Origin: an uncultured Peptoniphilus sp.
GTDB lineage: Bacteria; Bacillota; Clostridia; Tissierellales; Peptoniphilaceae
Direction of reading: 5' to 3'
DNA length: 13,741 nucleotides
Assembly (NCBI GenBank): GCA_947254665.1
Contig: CAMYEJ010000020.1
Coordinates: forward strand, 1-13,741
The notes below the pieces were generated by a model, which was not told the origin of the DNA, ran no database searches, and saw only the letters and a list, made by a program, of their open reading frames with translations. The translations under genes were made by a program, and so were the position numbers. Below, piece by piece: positions 1-6,910 of this stretch. Positions within the stretch are counted from its first letter, which is position 1; every line of letters begins with the position of its first letter.

Positions 1-302
1 CGCATAAGTTCATCTGTAAGCCAGCAGTTAAATGATGGTGAATTTAAAAGAATTGTCTCTTTGGCAAGAGCGATAGGATCTATATCCTCGTATACAATCT
101 TTAAATCAAGGTATATTTCCGGAATATATTCATGAATTCTCTCTTTAATAATATTAATAAAACCATCCTCAATTGGATGGTTTGAACTCATAACTACATT
201 CAGTTTTAAGCTGTTCTCATCAAAGTTTATATCAACAATATTTAAGTTTACTTCTTCATTTTTAATTCCCAATATACTTGAAAATTTTTCAAAATCAAAC
301 AT
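1..302 (-). CDS. polC: DNA polymerase III PolC-type, N-terminal fragment (cut by window edge)
   Basis: This is an open reading frame of 100 codons from an ATG at 302 that runs off the window edge without a stop. It begins MFDFEKFSSILGIKNEEVNL. No catalytic motif is visible, because the exonuclease, PHP and polymerase modules of PolC lie further along. The call rests on position (directly after ispG, as in many Firmicutes) and on the acidic, poorly conserved N-terminus expected of PolC. PolC is the replicative polymerase of low-GC Gram-positives. The start lies 3 bp after the ispG stop, and its ribosome site (AAGGTGA) overlaps the ispG coding end, so it is probably co-transcribed and translationally coupled. 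An unrelated protein at this place cannot be excluded from 100 residues alone. Confidence 0.72.
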   Translation of the reverse strand, partial: MFDFEKFSSILGIKNEEVNLNIVDINFDENSLKLNVVMSSNHPIEDGFINIIKERIHEYIPEIYLDLKIVYEDIDPIALAKETILLNSPSFNCWLTDELM

Positions 303-305
303 AGT

Positions 306-1361
306 TCACCTTAAATTCTCTATTTCTTTAATAAGTTCATCTACGAGATCTTTTTCATCTACAGATTTTACGATCTCTCCGTGTTTAAATATAACTCCAC
401 GACCATTTCCACCAGCTATTCCTATATCGGCTTCTCGGGCTTCTCCTGGTCCGTTAACTCTACAGCCCATCAAGGCTATCTTTAAATTTATATCCTTAGT
501 GTCTAGACGACTTTCAACTTCATCTACCAAGGATATTAAATCTATCTTAGTTCTAGAACATGTTGGACAGCTTATCAGCTCGATTCCATCTCTTCTAAGA
601 CCTAGTGATTTTAGAATTTCTTTTGCTACATAGATTTCCTCCACGGGATCTGATGTAAGAGATACTCTTATTGTATCACCTATTCCTTCTTGAAGAAGAG
701 AACCGATTCCAATAGCAGACTTTATCGCACCGATTTTTGGTGGTCCTGCTTCTGTAACTCCTAAGTGAAGTGGATAATCGGTTAAGCTCGCAAATTTTTC
801 ATAAGCCCTAATATTTAAAAGTGGATCTGATGCTTTTAAAGATACCTTAATATCTTTAAAACCTAGAGATTCTAAATAATTTACTTCACTAAGGGCAGAT
901 TCCACAAGACTATCTACATTTACACCAGAAAATTTATCTAAAATTTCTTGGCTAATTGAACCGGAGTTTACTCCAACTCTTATAGAAATTCCTCTCTCTT
1001 TTGCCGCTTCGACAACTTCCTTAACCTTCCAACGCTCACCAATGTTTCCAGGATTTATTCTAAGTCCATCCACACCATGTTTTGCAGCTTCAACAGCCAA
1101 TCTATAATCGTATTGAATATCTGCAATTGTAGGAATATTTATTTTTTCTTTAATTTTTGGAATAGCCTTTGCATCATCAAAATCATTTACCGCAAATCTT
1201 ATGATATCACAACCAGCTTCTTCCAATTTCTTTATCTGTGCTACAGTTTTTTCAATGTCACAAGTTATAGTATTCGTCATGGATTGGATGGTAATCGGAT
1301 GTGGATTTCCTATCTTAATTCCACCGACATCTATAACTCTAGTCATCCTTCTATTTATCAT
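306..1361 (-). CDS. ispG: 4-hydroxy-3-methylbut-2-en-1-yl diphosphate synthase
   Basis: The 351-residue product is the cytosolic [4Fe-4S] enzyme that reductively converts methylerythritol cyclodiphosphate to HMBPP in the non-mevalonate isoprenoid pathway. The N-terminal TIM-barrel half opens with a GGIKIGNPHPITIQSMTNT-type segment. The cluster ligands are visible near the C-terminus: Cys265 and Cys268 in SCPTC, Cys300 in MGCRVNGPGE, and Glu307 as the fourth ligand. Length is normal for the bacterial single-subunit form. The ATG overlaps the rseP stop as ATGA, with GGAGAT about 8 nt upstream. Its product pathway feeds UppS, encoded three genes upstream. dxr, which supplies an earlier step, is not present in this cluster. 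Confidence 0.96.
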   Translation of the reverse strand: MINRRMTRVIDVGGIKIGNPHPITIQSMTNTITCDIEKTVAQIKKLEEAGCDIIRFAVNDFDDAKAIPKIKEKINIPTIADIQYDYRLAVEAAKHGVDGLRINPGNIGERWKVKEVVEAAKERGISIRVGVNSGSISQEILDKFSGVNVDSLVESALSEVNYLESLGFKDIKVSLKASDPLLNIRAYEKFASLTDYPLHLGVTEAGPPKIGAIKSAIGIGSLLQEGIGDTIRVSLTSDPVEEIYVAKEILKSLGLRRDGIELISCPTCSRTKIDLISLVDEVESRLDTKDINLKIALMGCRVNGPGEAREADIGIAGGNGRGVIFKHGEIVKSVDEKDLVDELIKEIENLR

Positions 1362-2350
1362 CTTTTAAGATCTCCAAATATAGTTACATATATCATAATA
1401 GAGAATACAAATATAAATCCAACGAGGTTTATATAGTATTCCACCTTTTCGCTAAGTGGTTTACCTCTTAACTTTTCAATTAATAACATGACAAATCTAC
1501 CACCATCAAGTGCTGGTATAGGAAGTAGGTTTACCACTCCTAAATTTGCCGAAATAAGTCCAAGTATTGCAAGCACATTTAAAAATCCAAACTTAGCCGA
1601 CTGTCCAATTACTTTTATAACTCCAACAGGACCAGAAAGTCTAGATAGAGCAAGTTTACCTGTAAAAAGCATTCCTAAAACTTGGAAAACTTCTTTAACC
1701 ACATTTGCAGTTTGTTTAAAACCATATCTAACTGAGTATGTGGCTCCACGATTTATTTTTGGCTTTATACCAATCATTTTTTGACCATCTTTTTCTTCAA
1801 CTTTTACATTTTGCGCATAAAGGATACCTTCTCTAACGGCATAAACCCTTACTGTATCTTTTTGTGCTGCAGCGATAGTCTTAGGTATATCTGAGAATTC
1901 TTTGATTTCTGTGTGATCTATTACAACGACCTTATCGCCAGGTACGAATCCCATCTTTTCAGCAGGACTTCCTGGTACGATTTCGCCAATAGTTGTACTT
2001 GGAACACCATTAAATCCTGCAATAATGGTAAAAGCAACTACCGCTAGAACAAAATTCATAAATGCTCCTGCCACTATTGTTACCATTCTCCTGCCAATAC
2101 TTACATTGTTAAATGCCCTTGGATCTTCAGAGTCTTCTCCTTCACCCTCCATAGCACAATATCCGCCAATTGGAAGAGCGCGAAGAGAATATAGCGTTTC
2201 TCCTTTTTGTTTACCAAATATTTTTGGACCCATTCCAACGGCAAATTCATTTACTTTTATTCCAGAGGCTTTTGCAGCCACTAAATGTCCAGCTTCATGC
2301 AGTAAAATCACAAGAAGAAAGACAAAAATTGCACTTATTATAGTAGTCAT
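1358..2350 (-). CDS. rseP: RseP/RasP-type site-2 intramembrane zinc metalloprotease
   Basis: The 330-residue membrane protein belongs to the M50 site-2 protease family, which cleaves anti-sigma factors and remnant signal peptides within the membrane. The zinc motif HEAGH is at residues 18-22 inside the first hydrophobic segment. A second membrane segment follows at about 88-112 (GAFMNFVLAVVAF). A PDZ domain covers about 115-190 (VPGSPAEKMGFVPGDKV). The third zinc-ligand motif, NLLPIPALDGGR, is at 274-285 with Asp282, and a last membrane helix is near 305-323. The start has a strong GGAGGT site 4 nt upstream. It overlaps cdsA upstream and ispG downstream by ATGA. Which anti-sigma factor it acts on cannot be told from here. 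Confidence 0.95.
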   Translation of the reverse strand: MTTIISAIFVFLLVILLHEAGHLVAAKASGIKVNEFAVGMGPKIFGKQKGETLYSLRALPIGGYCAMEGEGEDSEDPRAFNNVSIGRRMVTIVAGAFMNFVLAVVAFTIIAGFNGVPSTTIGEIVPGSPAEKMGFVPGDKVVVIDHTEIKEFSDIPKTIAAAQKDTVRVYAVREGILYAQNVKVEEKDGQKMIGIKPKINRGATYSVRYGFKQTANVVKEVFQVLGMLFTGKLALSRLSGPVGVIKVIGQSAKFGFLNVLAILGLISANLGVVNLLPIPALDGGRFVMLLIEKLRGKPLSEKVEYYINLVGFIFVFSIMIYVTIFGDLKR

Positions 2351-3135
2351 AGTACCTCCATAACTTTTGAAAATAGAAATATTATTACGGTAACATCTAA
2401 AATACTGTCAAATCTATCAAGTACTCCACCATGTCCTGGAAAAATATTTCCATAATCTTTTATTCCTGCTACTCTTTTAATCTTTGAAGCTATTAAATCA
2501 CCTAGTTGTGAAGATATAGAGGTAAAAATAAGAAAGATTACAGTAAGTGCATTCAACTTAAAATCATTATAATTAAGCCAAATACATCCTAAAATAACCG
2601 CCCCTACTACTCCACCGATAGCTCCCTCCACCGATTTCTTAGGAGAAATACTTGGTATAAGCTTATGTCTTCCCATTGTCATTCCTACTAAGTATGCAAA
2701 TGTATCCGTTGCAAATGCCATTATAAAGACAAGTACCAAGTAAATATTATTCATTTTATAAATTAGGTCAAATATGACCGGAATATAGATATAGCTAAAA
2801 ACTGTATACACACTGTCGTCCATATTTCTATTGATATCTAAATCTAGCACAAATGAAATAAGCATGATTATAAGTATAAATACGTACTCAAAGCTTGCTA
2901 GCACTTCAAATTTAGGTACACTTCTAATTAGAAATAAGAACACAGCAAAAATATACAGTAAGTAGGCATTTATATTTATATTAATATTTTTAAAACAATT
3001 TTTTATTTCATAGATTCCTACAATCGACAAAAATAAAATTGCAGTAGATAGATATATTCCGCTATTTTTAATTATAAAATATAGTAAGATTACTCCGACA
3101 ACAGCGGTTATACTTCTTGTTACAAAGTTTTTCAT
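2347..3135 (-). CDS. cdsA: phosphatidate cytidylyltransferase (CDP-diacylglycerol synthase)
   Basis: The 262-residue polytopic membrane protein makes CDP-diacylglycerol from CTP and phosphatidic acid, the branch point of phospholipid synthesis. Several hydrophobic helices are visible (about 8-25, 30-47, 57-71, 83-98, 112-127, 130-150, 170-188, 196-214). The CDS family signature is complete at about 217-241: SKIKR, a short spacer with KDYGN, then PGHGGVLDR. A conserved Asp lies in the ATDTFAY segment near 142-148, and SPKKS at 164-168 is typical. The ribosome site is modest (GGTGGACT before ATG) and the start lies in the uppS stop (ATGA), so coupling to uppS is likely. Directly downstream is rseP, with no dxr between. 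Confidence 0.94.
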   Translation of the reverse strand: MKNFVTRSITAVVGVILLYFIIKNSGIYLSTAILFLSIVGIYEIKNCFKNINININAYLLYIFAVFLFLIRSVPKFEVLASFEYVFILIIMLISFVLDLDINRNMDDSVYTVFSYIYIPVIFDLIYKMNNIYLVLVFIMAFATDTFAYLVGMTMGRHKLIPSISPKKSVEGAIGGVVGAVILGCIWLNYNDFKLNALTVIFLIFTSISSQLGDLIASKIKRVAGIKDYGNIFPGHGGVLDRFDSILDVTVIIFLFSKVMEVL

Positions 3136-3845
3136 AGTCCACCGTACCTTCTATTTCTATTTTGATATTCTAGGATTGCATCTCTTAGATTTTCTTCTCT
3201 AAAGTCTGGCCATAGAGTATCTACAAATATAAATTCAGCATATGCCAGTTGATATAATAAAAAATTTGAAATTCTCTTTTCACCACCTGGACGAATCAAA
3301 AGATCCACCGGTGGAATATCTTTGGTGTATAAAAAATCGTTAAAACTATCTTCTGTTATATCTTCTAGATTTAATTTTCCATCCTTATATTCTTTTGCAA
3401 TAATCTTGGCAGCCCTTACTATTTCAGCTCTACCACCATAAGAAAGGGCAATATTTAAAACCATTTTTTTATTGTCTTTTGTGGTTTCTATTGCTTTTTT
3501 TACGGATTTAAATGTACCATCATCCAATCTATTAACATCTCCTAGTACATTTATTTTAACACCATTTTCATGAAGTCTTTTCAATTTTTTATCTATAAAA
3601 CTATTTAAAAGAGTCATTAGATATCCTACTTCATCTGCAGGTCTCTTCCAATTTTCTGTAGAAAAAGCATAAAGAGTAAGGTATTTAACTCCAAGACGAT
3701 AACTTTCTTCTACAATATCTATAACTCTTTCCGCTCCTTCCTTATGACCAAAGGATCTGATTTTATTTTTATTTTTAGCCCAACGACCATTGCCATCCAT
3801 AATTATACCGATATGCGTAGGAACATTGTTTACATCTATTTCCAT
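3132..3845 (-). CDS. uppS: undecaprenyl diphosphate synthase (cis-prenyltransferase)
   Basis: The 237-residue enzyme elongates farnesyl diphosphate with isopentenyl diphosphate to the C55 lipid carrier used in peptidoglycan and wall polymer export. The catalytic aspartate is Asp17 in IGIIMDGNGRWA. FSTENW is at 61-66, and the C-terminal substrate-binding block RPGGEKRISNFLLYQ is at 185-199, followed by AEFIFVDTLWPDF. Bacterial enzymes usually read SGE or GEKRISNFL here, so this is a normal family member. The SD is AGGAG only 4 nt before the ATG and abuts the U-tract of the preceding terminator. Its stop overlaps the cdsA start. Confidence 0.96.
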   Translation of the reverse strand: MEIDVNNVPTHIGIIMDGNGRWAKNKNKIRSFGHKEGAERVIDIVEESYRLGVKYLTLYAFSTENWKRPADEVGYLMTLLNSFIDKKLKRLHENGVKINVLGDVNRLDDGTFKSVKKAIETTKDNKKMVLNIALSYGGRAEIVRAAKIIAKEYKDGKLNLEDITEDSFNDFLYTKDIPPVDLLIRPGGEKRISNFLLYQLAYAEFIFVDTLWPDFREENLRDAILEYQNRNRRYGGL

Positions 3846-3854
3846 ATTTCTCCT

Positions 3855-3881
3855 AAAAAATAAAAGGCCCTCAGGGCCTTT
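3855..3881 (-). terminator. intrinsic terminator/attenuator between frr and uppS
   Basis: A GC-rich inverted repeat has 9-nt arms (3863-3871 and 3873-3881, AAAGGCCCT/AGGGCCTTT). On the minus-strand RNA it is followed by UAUUUUUU. In a real hairpin the centre opens to a 3-5 nt loop. The plus strand has no T-run after the repeat, so it acts in the direction frr to uppS. The hairpin starts 1 nt after the frr stop codon, and its U-tract runs straight into the uppS SD (AGGAG at 3850-3854). Because uppS has no other promoter visible in this 37-bp gap, partial termination is more likely than a full stop. Confidence 0.85.
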
Positions 3882-3882
3882 A

Positions 3883-4437
3883 TTAAATTTCCATTAACTC
3901 ATCTTCTTTAGCTTTAGTTACTACATCGACTTCTTTTACGTACTTGTCAGTGAGTTCTTGAACTTTTTCTTCAGCTACTTTTCTTTCGTCTTCAGATATT
4001 TCTTTATCTTTTTCAAGTTTCTTCACTTCGTCAATGGCGACTCTTCTGATGTTTCTAATAGCAACCTTAGTGTCTTCTCCGTTTTTCTTAACGATTTTAG
4101 TAAGGTCGCGTCTTCTTTCTTCAGTAAGTTGTGGAATCATTAGTCTTACAACTTTTCCATCATTAGATGGGTTAAGACCTAAGTCAGATTTTAAAATTTC
4201 TTTTTCTATAACAGGTATAAGTGATTGATCCCATGGTTGTACAACAAGAAGTCTTGCTTCAGGAGCTGAGATTCCTGCAACTTGGTTAAGTGGAGTCACT
4301 TGTCCATAGTATTCAACTGTAATTTTATCTAAAAGTGCTGGGTTTGCTCTTCCCGCTCTTATAGAAAGTAAATCGTCTTTTAAAACCTCAATGGATTTTT
4401 TCATTTTATCTTCAGCTTCACGCTTATAATCAAACAT
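3883..4437 (-). CDS. frr: ribosome recycling factor (RRF)
   Basis: The 184-residue product acts with EF-G to split post-termination ribosomes in the cytoplasm. The family hallmarks are present: the [11 protein letters not shown] segment (27-37), VEYYG, the hinge and domain II block [22 protein letters not shown] (about 49-70), and [28 protein letters not shown] (about 107-134), followed by a long helical C-terminus. Length is that of the usual family (about 185). The ATG has a perfect AGGAGG site that overlaps the pyrH stop (9 bp gap). It is followed within 1 nt by a terminator hairpin. Confidence 0.97.
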   Translation of the reverse strand: MFDYKREAEDKMKKSIEVLKDDLLSIRAGRANPALLDKITVEYYGQVTPLNQVAGISAPEARLLVVQPWDQSLIPVIEKEILKSDLGLNPSNDGKVVRLMIPQLTEERRRDLTKIVKKNGEDTKVAIRNIRRVAIDEVKKLEKDKEISEDERKVAEEKVQELTDKYVKEVDVVTKAKEDELMEI

Positions 4438-4446
4438 AATTACCTC

Positions 4447-5163
4447 CTAATTAACGCTAGTACCAATTGTTTTTCCAGATACAGCGTCATATATTGAGTT
4501 TTCTATATCTATTCCAAATACTATTACCGGAATATTATTGTCCATGCAAAGAGATGTTGCAGTACTATCCATAATCGTAAGTCTTCTAGTAAGAATTTCT
4601 TGGTAAGTAAGAGTGTCAAATTTCTTGGCATCAGGATTTATATTAGGATCAGAATCATAGATTCCATCCACACCTTTTTTCGCAAGAAGTATTACTTCTG
4701 CTCCGATTTCTGCAGCTCTTAATGCAGCTGTTGTGTCAGTTGAAAAGTATGGATTTCCAATCCCTGCAGAAAATATAACTACCCTTTTCTTTTCTAGATG
4801 TCTAATTGCCCTACGTCTTATATAAGGTTCGGCAACTTCTTTCATTTCTATTGCTGTTTGAACTCTTGTGTCTACTCCCAAGGACTCTAACATATCTTGA
4901 AGAGCAAGAGCATTCATTACAGTTCCAAGCATGCCCATATAGTCAGAAGTGGCTCTGTCCATATCTCCTGAAGATCTACCTCTCCAGAAATTTCCGCCAC
5001 CGACTACAATACCAATTTCTACTCCAGTTTCATAAGCTCTCTTTATTTCTTCAGCAATGGCTTTTACAGTTTTAGGATCAATGCCGACCTTAGCATCTCC
5101 AGCCATAGCTTCACCGCTTAACTTTAAAACTACCCTATTGTATTTATTATGGGCTTTATCCAT
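4447..5163 (-). CDS. pyrH: UMP kinase
   Basis: The 238-residue bacterial uridylate kinase of the amino-acid-kinase fold phosphorylates UMP to UDP in pyrimidine nucleotide synthesis. Visible motifs are the N-terminal [12 protein letters not shown] (11-22), GGGNFWRG (55-62), [17 protein letters not shown] (134-150, UMP and nucleotide binding) and [12 protein letters not shown] (162-173). The family is typically a hexamer under UTP/GTP allostery, which cannot be judged here. The ATG starts 1 bp after the tsf stop and lacks a good SD, so it probably relies on ribosomes finishing tsf. The next gene is frr, as in most bacteria. Confidence 0.96.
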   Translation of the reverse strand: MDKAHNKYNRVVLKLSGEAMAGDAKVGIDPKTVKAIAEEIKRAYETGVEIGIVVGGGNFWRGRSSGDMDRATSDYMGMLGTVMNALALQDMLESLGVDTRVQTAIEMKEVAEPYIRRRAIRHLEKKRVVIFSAGIGNPYFSTDTTAALRAAEIGAEVILLAKKGVDGIYDSDPNINPDAKKFDTLTYQEILTRRLTIMDSTATSLCMDNNIPVIVFGIDIENSIYDAVSGKTIGTSVN

Positions 5164-5180
5164 TTTATTTACCCATTTGT
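5164..5180 (-). promoter_or_regulatory. weak ribosome-binding region of pyrH (tsf-pyrH junction)
   Basis: The last tsf codons read ATG GGT AAA TAA and the pyrH ATG follows after one A. The only purine-rich element is GGGTAAA, which is poor beside the AGGAGG or GGAGGT sites of frr, tsf, rpsB, rseP and asnS. There is no alternative in-frame start that preserves the conserved [10 protein letters not shown]-terminus with a better site. This suggests re-initiation after tsf. Confidence 0.55.
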
Positions 5181-5812
5181 TTAGCTACTTCTTCTGCGAA
5201 GTCTTCTTCTCTTTTTTCTAGTCCTTCTCCAACTTCGTATCTAACGAATCTTCTAATCTTAATATTTTCACCAATCTTTGCAATTAGATTAGTAAGAACG
5301 TCTTGTACCTTTAAATCGCCATCTTTGATAAATTTTTGATCAAGTAGAACAATTTCTTCATAGAATTTTTCAAGTCTACCTTCAACCATCTTTTCAACGA
5401 TTTTTTCTGGTTTACCTTCGTTTAGAGCTTGTTCTTTTAATACAGTTCTTTCGTGATCAACTTGTTCAGCTGGCACTTCTTCACGAGTTACATACTTTGG
5501 ATTTGCAGCAGCAACTTGCATAGCCATATCTTTTACGAATGCTTTGAATTCTTCGTTTTTAGAAACGAAGTCAGTTTCAGAGTTAACTTCAATTAGAACT
5601 CCGATTCTTCCGCCGTGAATATAGCTTTCTACTAGGCCTTCAGCTGCAATTCTAGATGATTTTTTAGCTGCAGATGCAAGTCCTTTTTCTCTAAGGAAAT
5701 CTATTGCTTTTTCTAAATCTCCATCAGTTGCAGCAAGTGCTTTTTTACAATCCATCATACCTGCTGATGTAATTTCTCTTAATTCTTTAATCATTTGTGC
5801 TGTAATATTCAT
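5165..5812 (-). CDS. tsf: elongation factor Ts (short form)
   Basis: The 215-residue product is the guanine nucleotide exchange factor that regenerates EF-Tu-GTP. The N-terminal UBA-like domain is clear ([20 protein letters not shown], about 7-26; [16 protein letters not shown]). The EF-Tu contact motif TDFV is at 80-83 in [10 protein letters not shown]. The protein is much shorter than E. coli or Bacillus EF-Ts (about 280-295). It resembles the compact type with a single core subdomain, known for example from Thermus. A strong AGGAGG lies 6 nt upstream of the ATG. It follows rpsB after a 49-bp gap that contains an intrinsic terminator, so its expression probably comes from readthrough. Confidence 0.96.
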   Translation of the reverse strand: MNITAQMIKELREITSAGMMDCKKALAATDGDLEKAIDFLREKGLASAAKKSSRIAAEGLVESYIHGGRIGVLIEVNSETDFVSKNEEFKAFVKDMAMQVAAANPKYVTREEVPAEQVDHERTVLKEQALNEGKPEKIVEKMVEGRLEKFYEEIVLLDQKFIKDGDLKVQDVLTNLIAKIGENIKIRRFVRYEVGEGLEKREEDFAEEVAKQMGK

Positions 5813-5826
5813 TTAAAACCTCCTAT

Positions 5827-5853
5827 AAAAAAAGGGTCCTAAGCTTAGAACCC
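5827..5853 (-). terminator. intrinsic terminator/attenuator between rpsB and tsf
   Basis: On the minus-strand RNA an 8-bp stem GGGUUCUA/UAGGACCC encloses an AGCU loop and is followed directly by seven U residues. One pair is U·G, which is a pair only in minus-strand RNA; the plus-strand transcript would have a C-A mismatch. The structure is therefore directional, acting after rpsB. It starts about 8 nt after the rpsB stop and ends just before the tsf SD. It likely sets a lower tsf level than rpsB. Confidence 0.86.
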
Positions 5854-5861
5854 AAATTATC

Positions 5862-6617
5862 TTATTCTTCCTCTTCTACTGGTTCGTTTTCAAGTTCTTC
5901 TTGAGAACCTTCTTCGTCAAAATCAGTAAATTGAGTTCCTTGCTTACCTTCTAATACCGCATTTGCAATAGTTTCAGTGATTAGTTTAACTGCTCTTATT
6001 GCATCGTCGTTTCCAGGGATTGGATAGTCAATTTCATCTGGATCACAGTTAGTGTCGATGATTCCTACTACTGGAATACCTAGAATATCAGCTTCTTTAA
6101 CAGCGATATATTCTTTCTTAGGGTCAACTACGAAAATACAATCTGGTAGTCTGTCCATATGTTTAATTCCACCAAGGAACTTTTCAAGTCTTTCTCTTTC
6201 AAGTTTAAGTTTAATAACTTCTTTCTTAGGTAGAACATCGAATGTTCCATCTTCTTCCATTTCTTCAAGATCGTGAAGTCTTTCAACTCTCTTTTTAATA
6301 GTTTTGAAATTTGTAAGAAGTCCACCTAACCATCTTTGGTTAATGAATGGCATTTCGCATCTTCTAGCTTCTTTTTCGATAGCATCTTGAGCTTGTTTCT
6401 TAGTTCCTACAAATAGTATAGTTTTGTTTTCTTGTGCTAATTCTCTTACGAAATCGTAAGCTTCTTCTATTTTCTTTACTGTTTTTTGAAGATCTATAAT
6501 ATAGATTCCATTTCTTTCTGTAAAGATAAATCTTGACATCTTTGGATTCCATCTTCTAGTTTGGTGTCCAAAGTGTACTCCTGCTTCAAGGAGTGCTTTC
6601 ATTGATATAACTGACAT
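5862..6617 (-). CDS. rpsB: 30S ribosomal protein S2
   Basis: The 251-residue protein is the 30S subunit protein S2. The signature N-terminus is [13 protein letters not shown] (15-27), followed by IYIIDLQKT. The second signature block is [13 protein letters not shown] (92-104), and later [19 protein letters not shown] and [30 protein letters not shown] are clear. The C-terminal tail is strongly acidic (about 228-251, ending EPVEEEE), which is common but variable in this family. The SD is GGAGGTG, 6 nt before the ATG. A structured leader and a good promoter lie upstream, and an attenuator follows. It is the first gene of the translation and envelope cluster. Confidence 0.97.
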   Translation of the reverse strand: MSVISMKALLEAGVHFGHQTRRWNPKMSRFIFTERNGIYIIDLQKTVKKIEEAYDFVRELAQENKTILFVGTKKQAQDAIEKEARRCEMPFINQRWLGGLLTNFKTIKKRVERLHDLEEMEEDGTFDVLPKKEVIKLKLERERLEKFLGGIKHMDRLPDCIFVVDPKKEYIAVKEADILGIPVVGIIDTNCDPDEIDYPIPGNDDAIRAVKLITETIANAVLEGKQGTQFTDFDEEGSQEELENEPVEEEE

Positions 6618-6714
6618 CTTTACACCTCCGTTTTTATTCCTCCATTTTCGTCAACCGATCTCAGACCATGTAGGCAACTTGAGTACCGTCAGAAAATGTG
6701 TGTCATTTAATACC
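6618..6714 (-). promoter_or_regulatory. rpsB 5' leader with candidate S2-responsive fold
   Basis: This leader of about 97 nt lies between the inferred transcription start and the rpsB ATG. Its base composition is more balanced than the AT-rich spacer before it. A 7-bp long-range stem can form between CATTTTC (6698-6692) and GAAAATG (6649-6643). Inside it, CUCA can pair with UGAG and GCC with GGU. Two SD-like sites follow: GGAGGAAT (6642-6635) next to the stem, and the true GGAGGTG (6629-6623). S2 is known to repress its own operon in E. coli through the leader. Autoregulation here is inference, and I recognise no named leader family. Confidence 0.5.
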
Positions 6715-6720
6715 TCTAAT

Positions 6721-6749
6721 ATCTTAACATATAAAAGCTTTAGTATCAA
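6721..6749 (-). promoter_or_regulatory. sigma-A-type promoter for rpsB
   Basis: The -35 box is TTGATA (6749-6744), the spacer is exactly 17 bp, and the -10 box is TAAGAT (6726-6721), preceded by TGT so that it is an extended -10. The start of transcription would fall near 6716-6713. The DNA upstream of -35 is almost pure A/T (TTATATTTTAAATAATTTAG), like an UP element, which suits a ribosomal protein gene. Confidence 0.8.
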
Positions 6750-6753
6750 CTAA

Positions 6754-6782
6754 ATTATTTAAAATATAAGCCATAGTTTCAA
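6754..6782 (-). promoter_or_regulatory. possible second, upstream promoter for rpsB
   Basis: TTGAAA (6782-6777) and AATAAT (6759-6754) lie 17 bp apart, each one base from consensus. They sit immediately upstream of the stronger promoter and would give tandem starts. In DNA this AT-rich such matches arise by chance, so this is only a candidate. Confidence 0.35.
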
Positions 6783-6872
6783 TATAAAGTTCTAAGATAT
6801 AAATTTAAAAAATAAAAAACTTCTAAAAACTTTTTACGAAGTCATTTTATTTTATTAATTTAAATATTTTCT
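6783..6872. other. AT-rich non-coding spacer between leuS terminator and rpsB promoters
   Basis: This is about 90 bp of A/T-dominated sequence with many A and T runs. I see no open reading frame with a ribosome site, no convincing hairpin and no repeat. Together with the leader and the promoters it completes the 293-bp gap between leuS and rpsB. Confidence 0.6.
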
Positions 6873-6902
6873 AAAAAATAAAAGCACCCATTAGGATGCT
6901 TT
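6873..6902 (-). terminator. intrinsic terminator of leuS
   Basis: The minus-strand RNA forms a 9-bp stem AAAGCAUCC/GGGUGCUUU with a UAAU loop, followed by UAUUUUUU. An internal U·G pair exists only on the minus-strand RNA, again giving direction. It starts about 7 nt after the leuS stop codon and separates the synthetase genes from the rpsB cluster. Confidence 0.9.
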
Positions 6903-6910
6903 TAAAAATC

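Noticed and set aside
1077..1436. Plus-strand open frame opposite ispG (119 codons)
   Set aside because: It is a low-complexity Phe/Ser/Ile-rich shadow of the ispG coding strand with no ribosome site, and ispG itself is unmistakable.
2025..2363. Plus-strand open frame opposite rseP
   Set aside because: It mirrors rseP codons, has no family resemblance and no upstream ribosome site.
4806..5075. Plus-strand open frame opposite pyrH
   Set aside because: Leu/Gln-rich antisense translation of conserved UMP kinase motifs; not a plausible protein.
6640..6700. tRNA-like or T-box element in the rpsB leader
   Set aside because: The segment has GC content and short pairings that recall a tRNA, but no acceptor stem, no GGTTCGA-type T-loop and no T-box AGGGTGGNACCGCG motif could be found.
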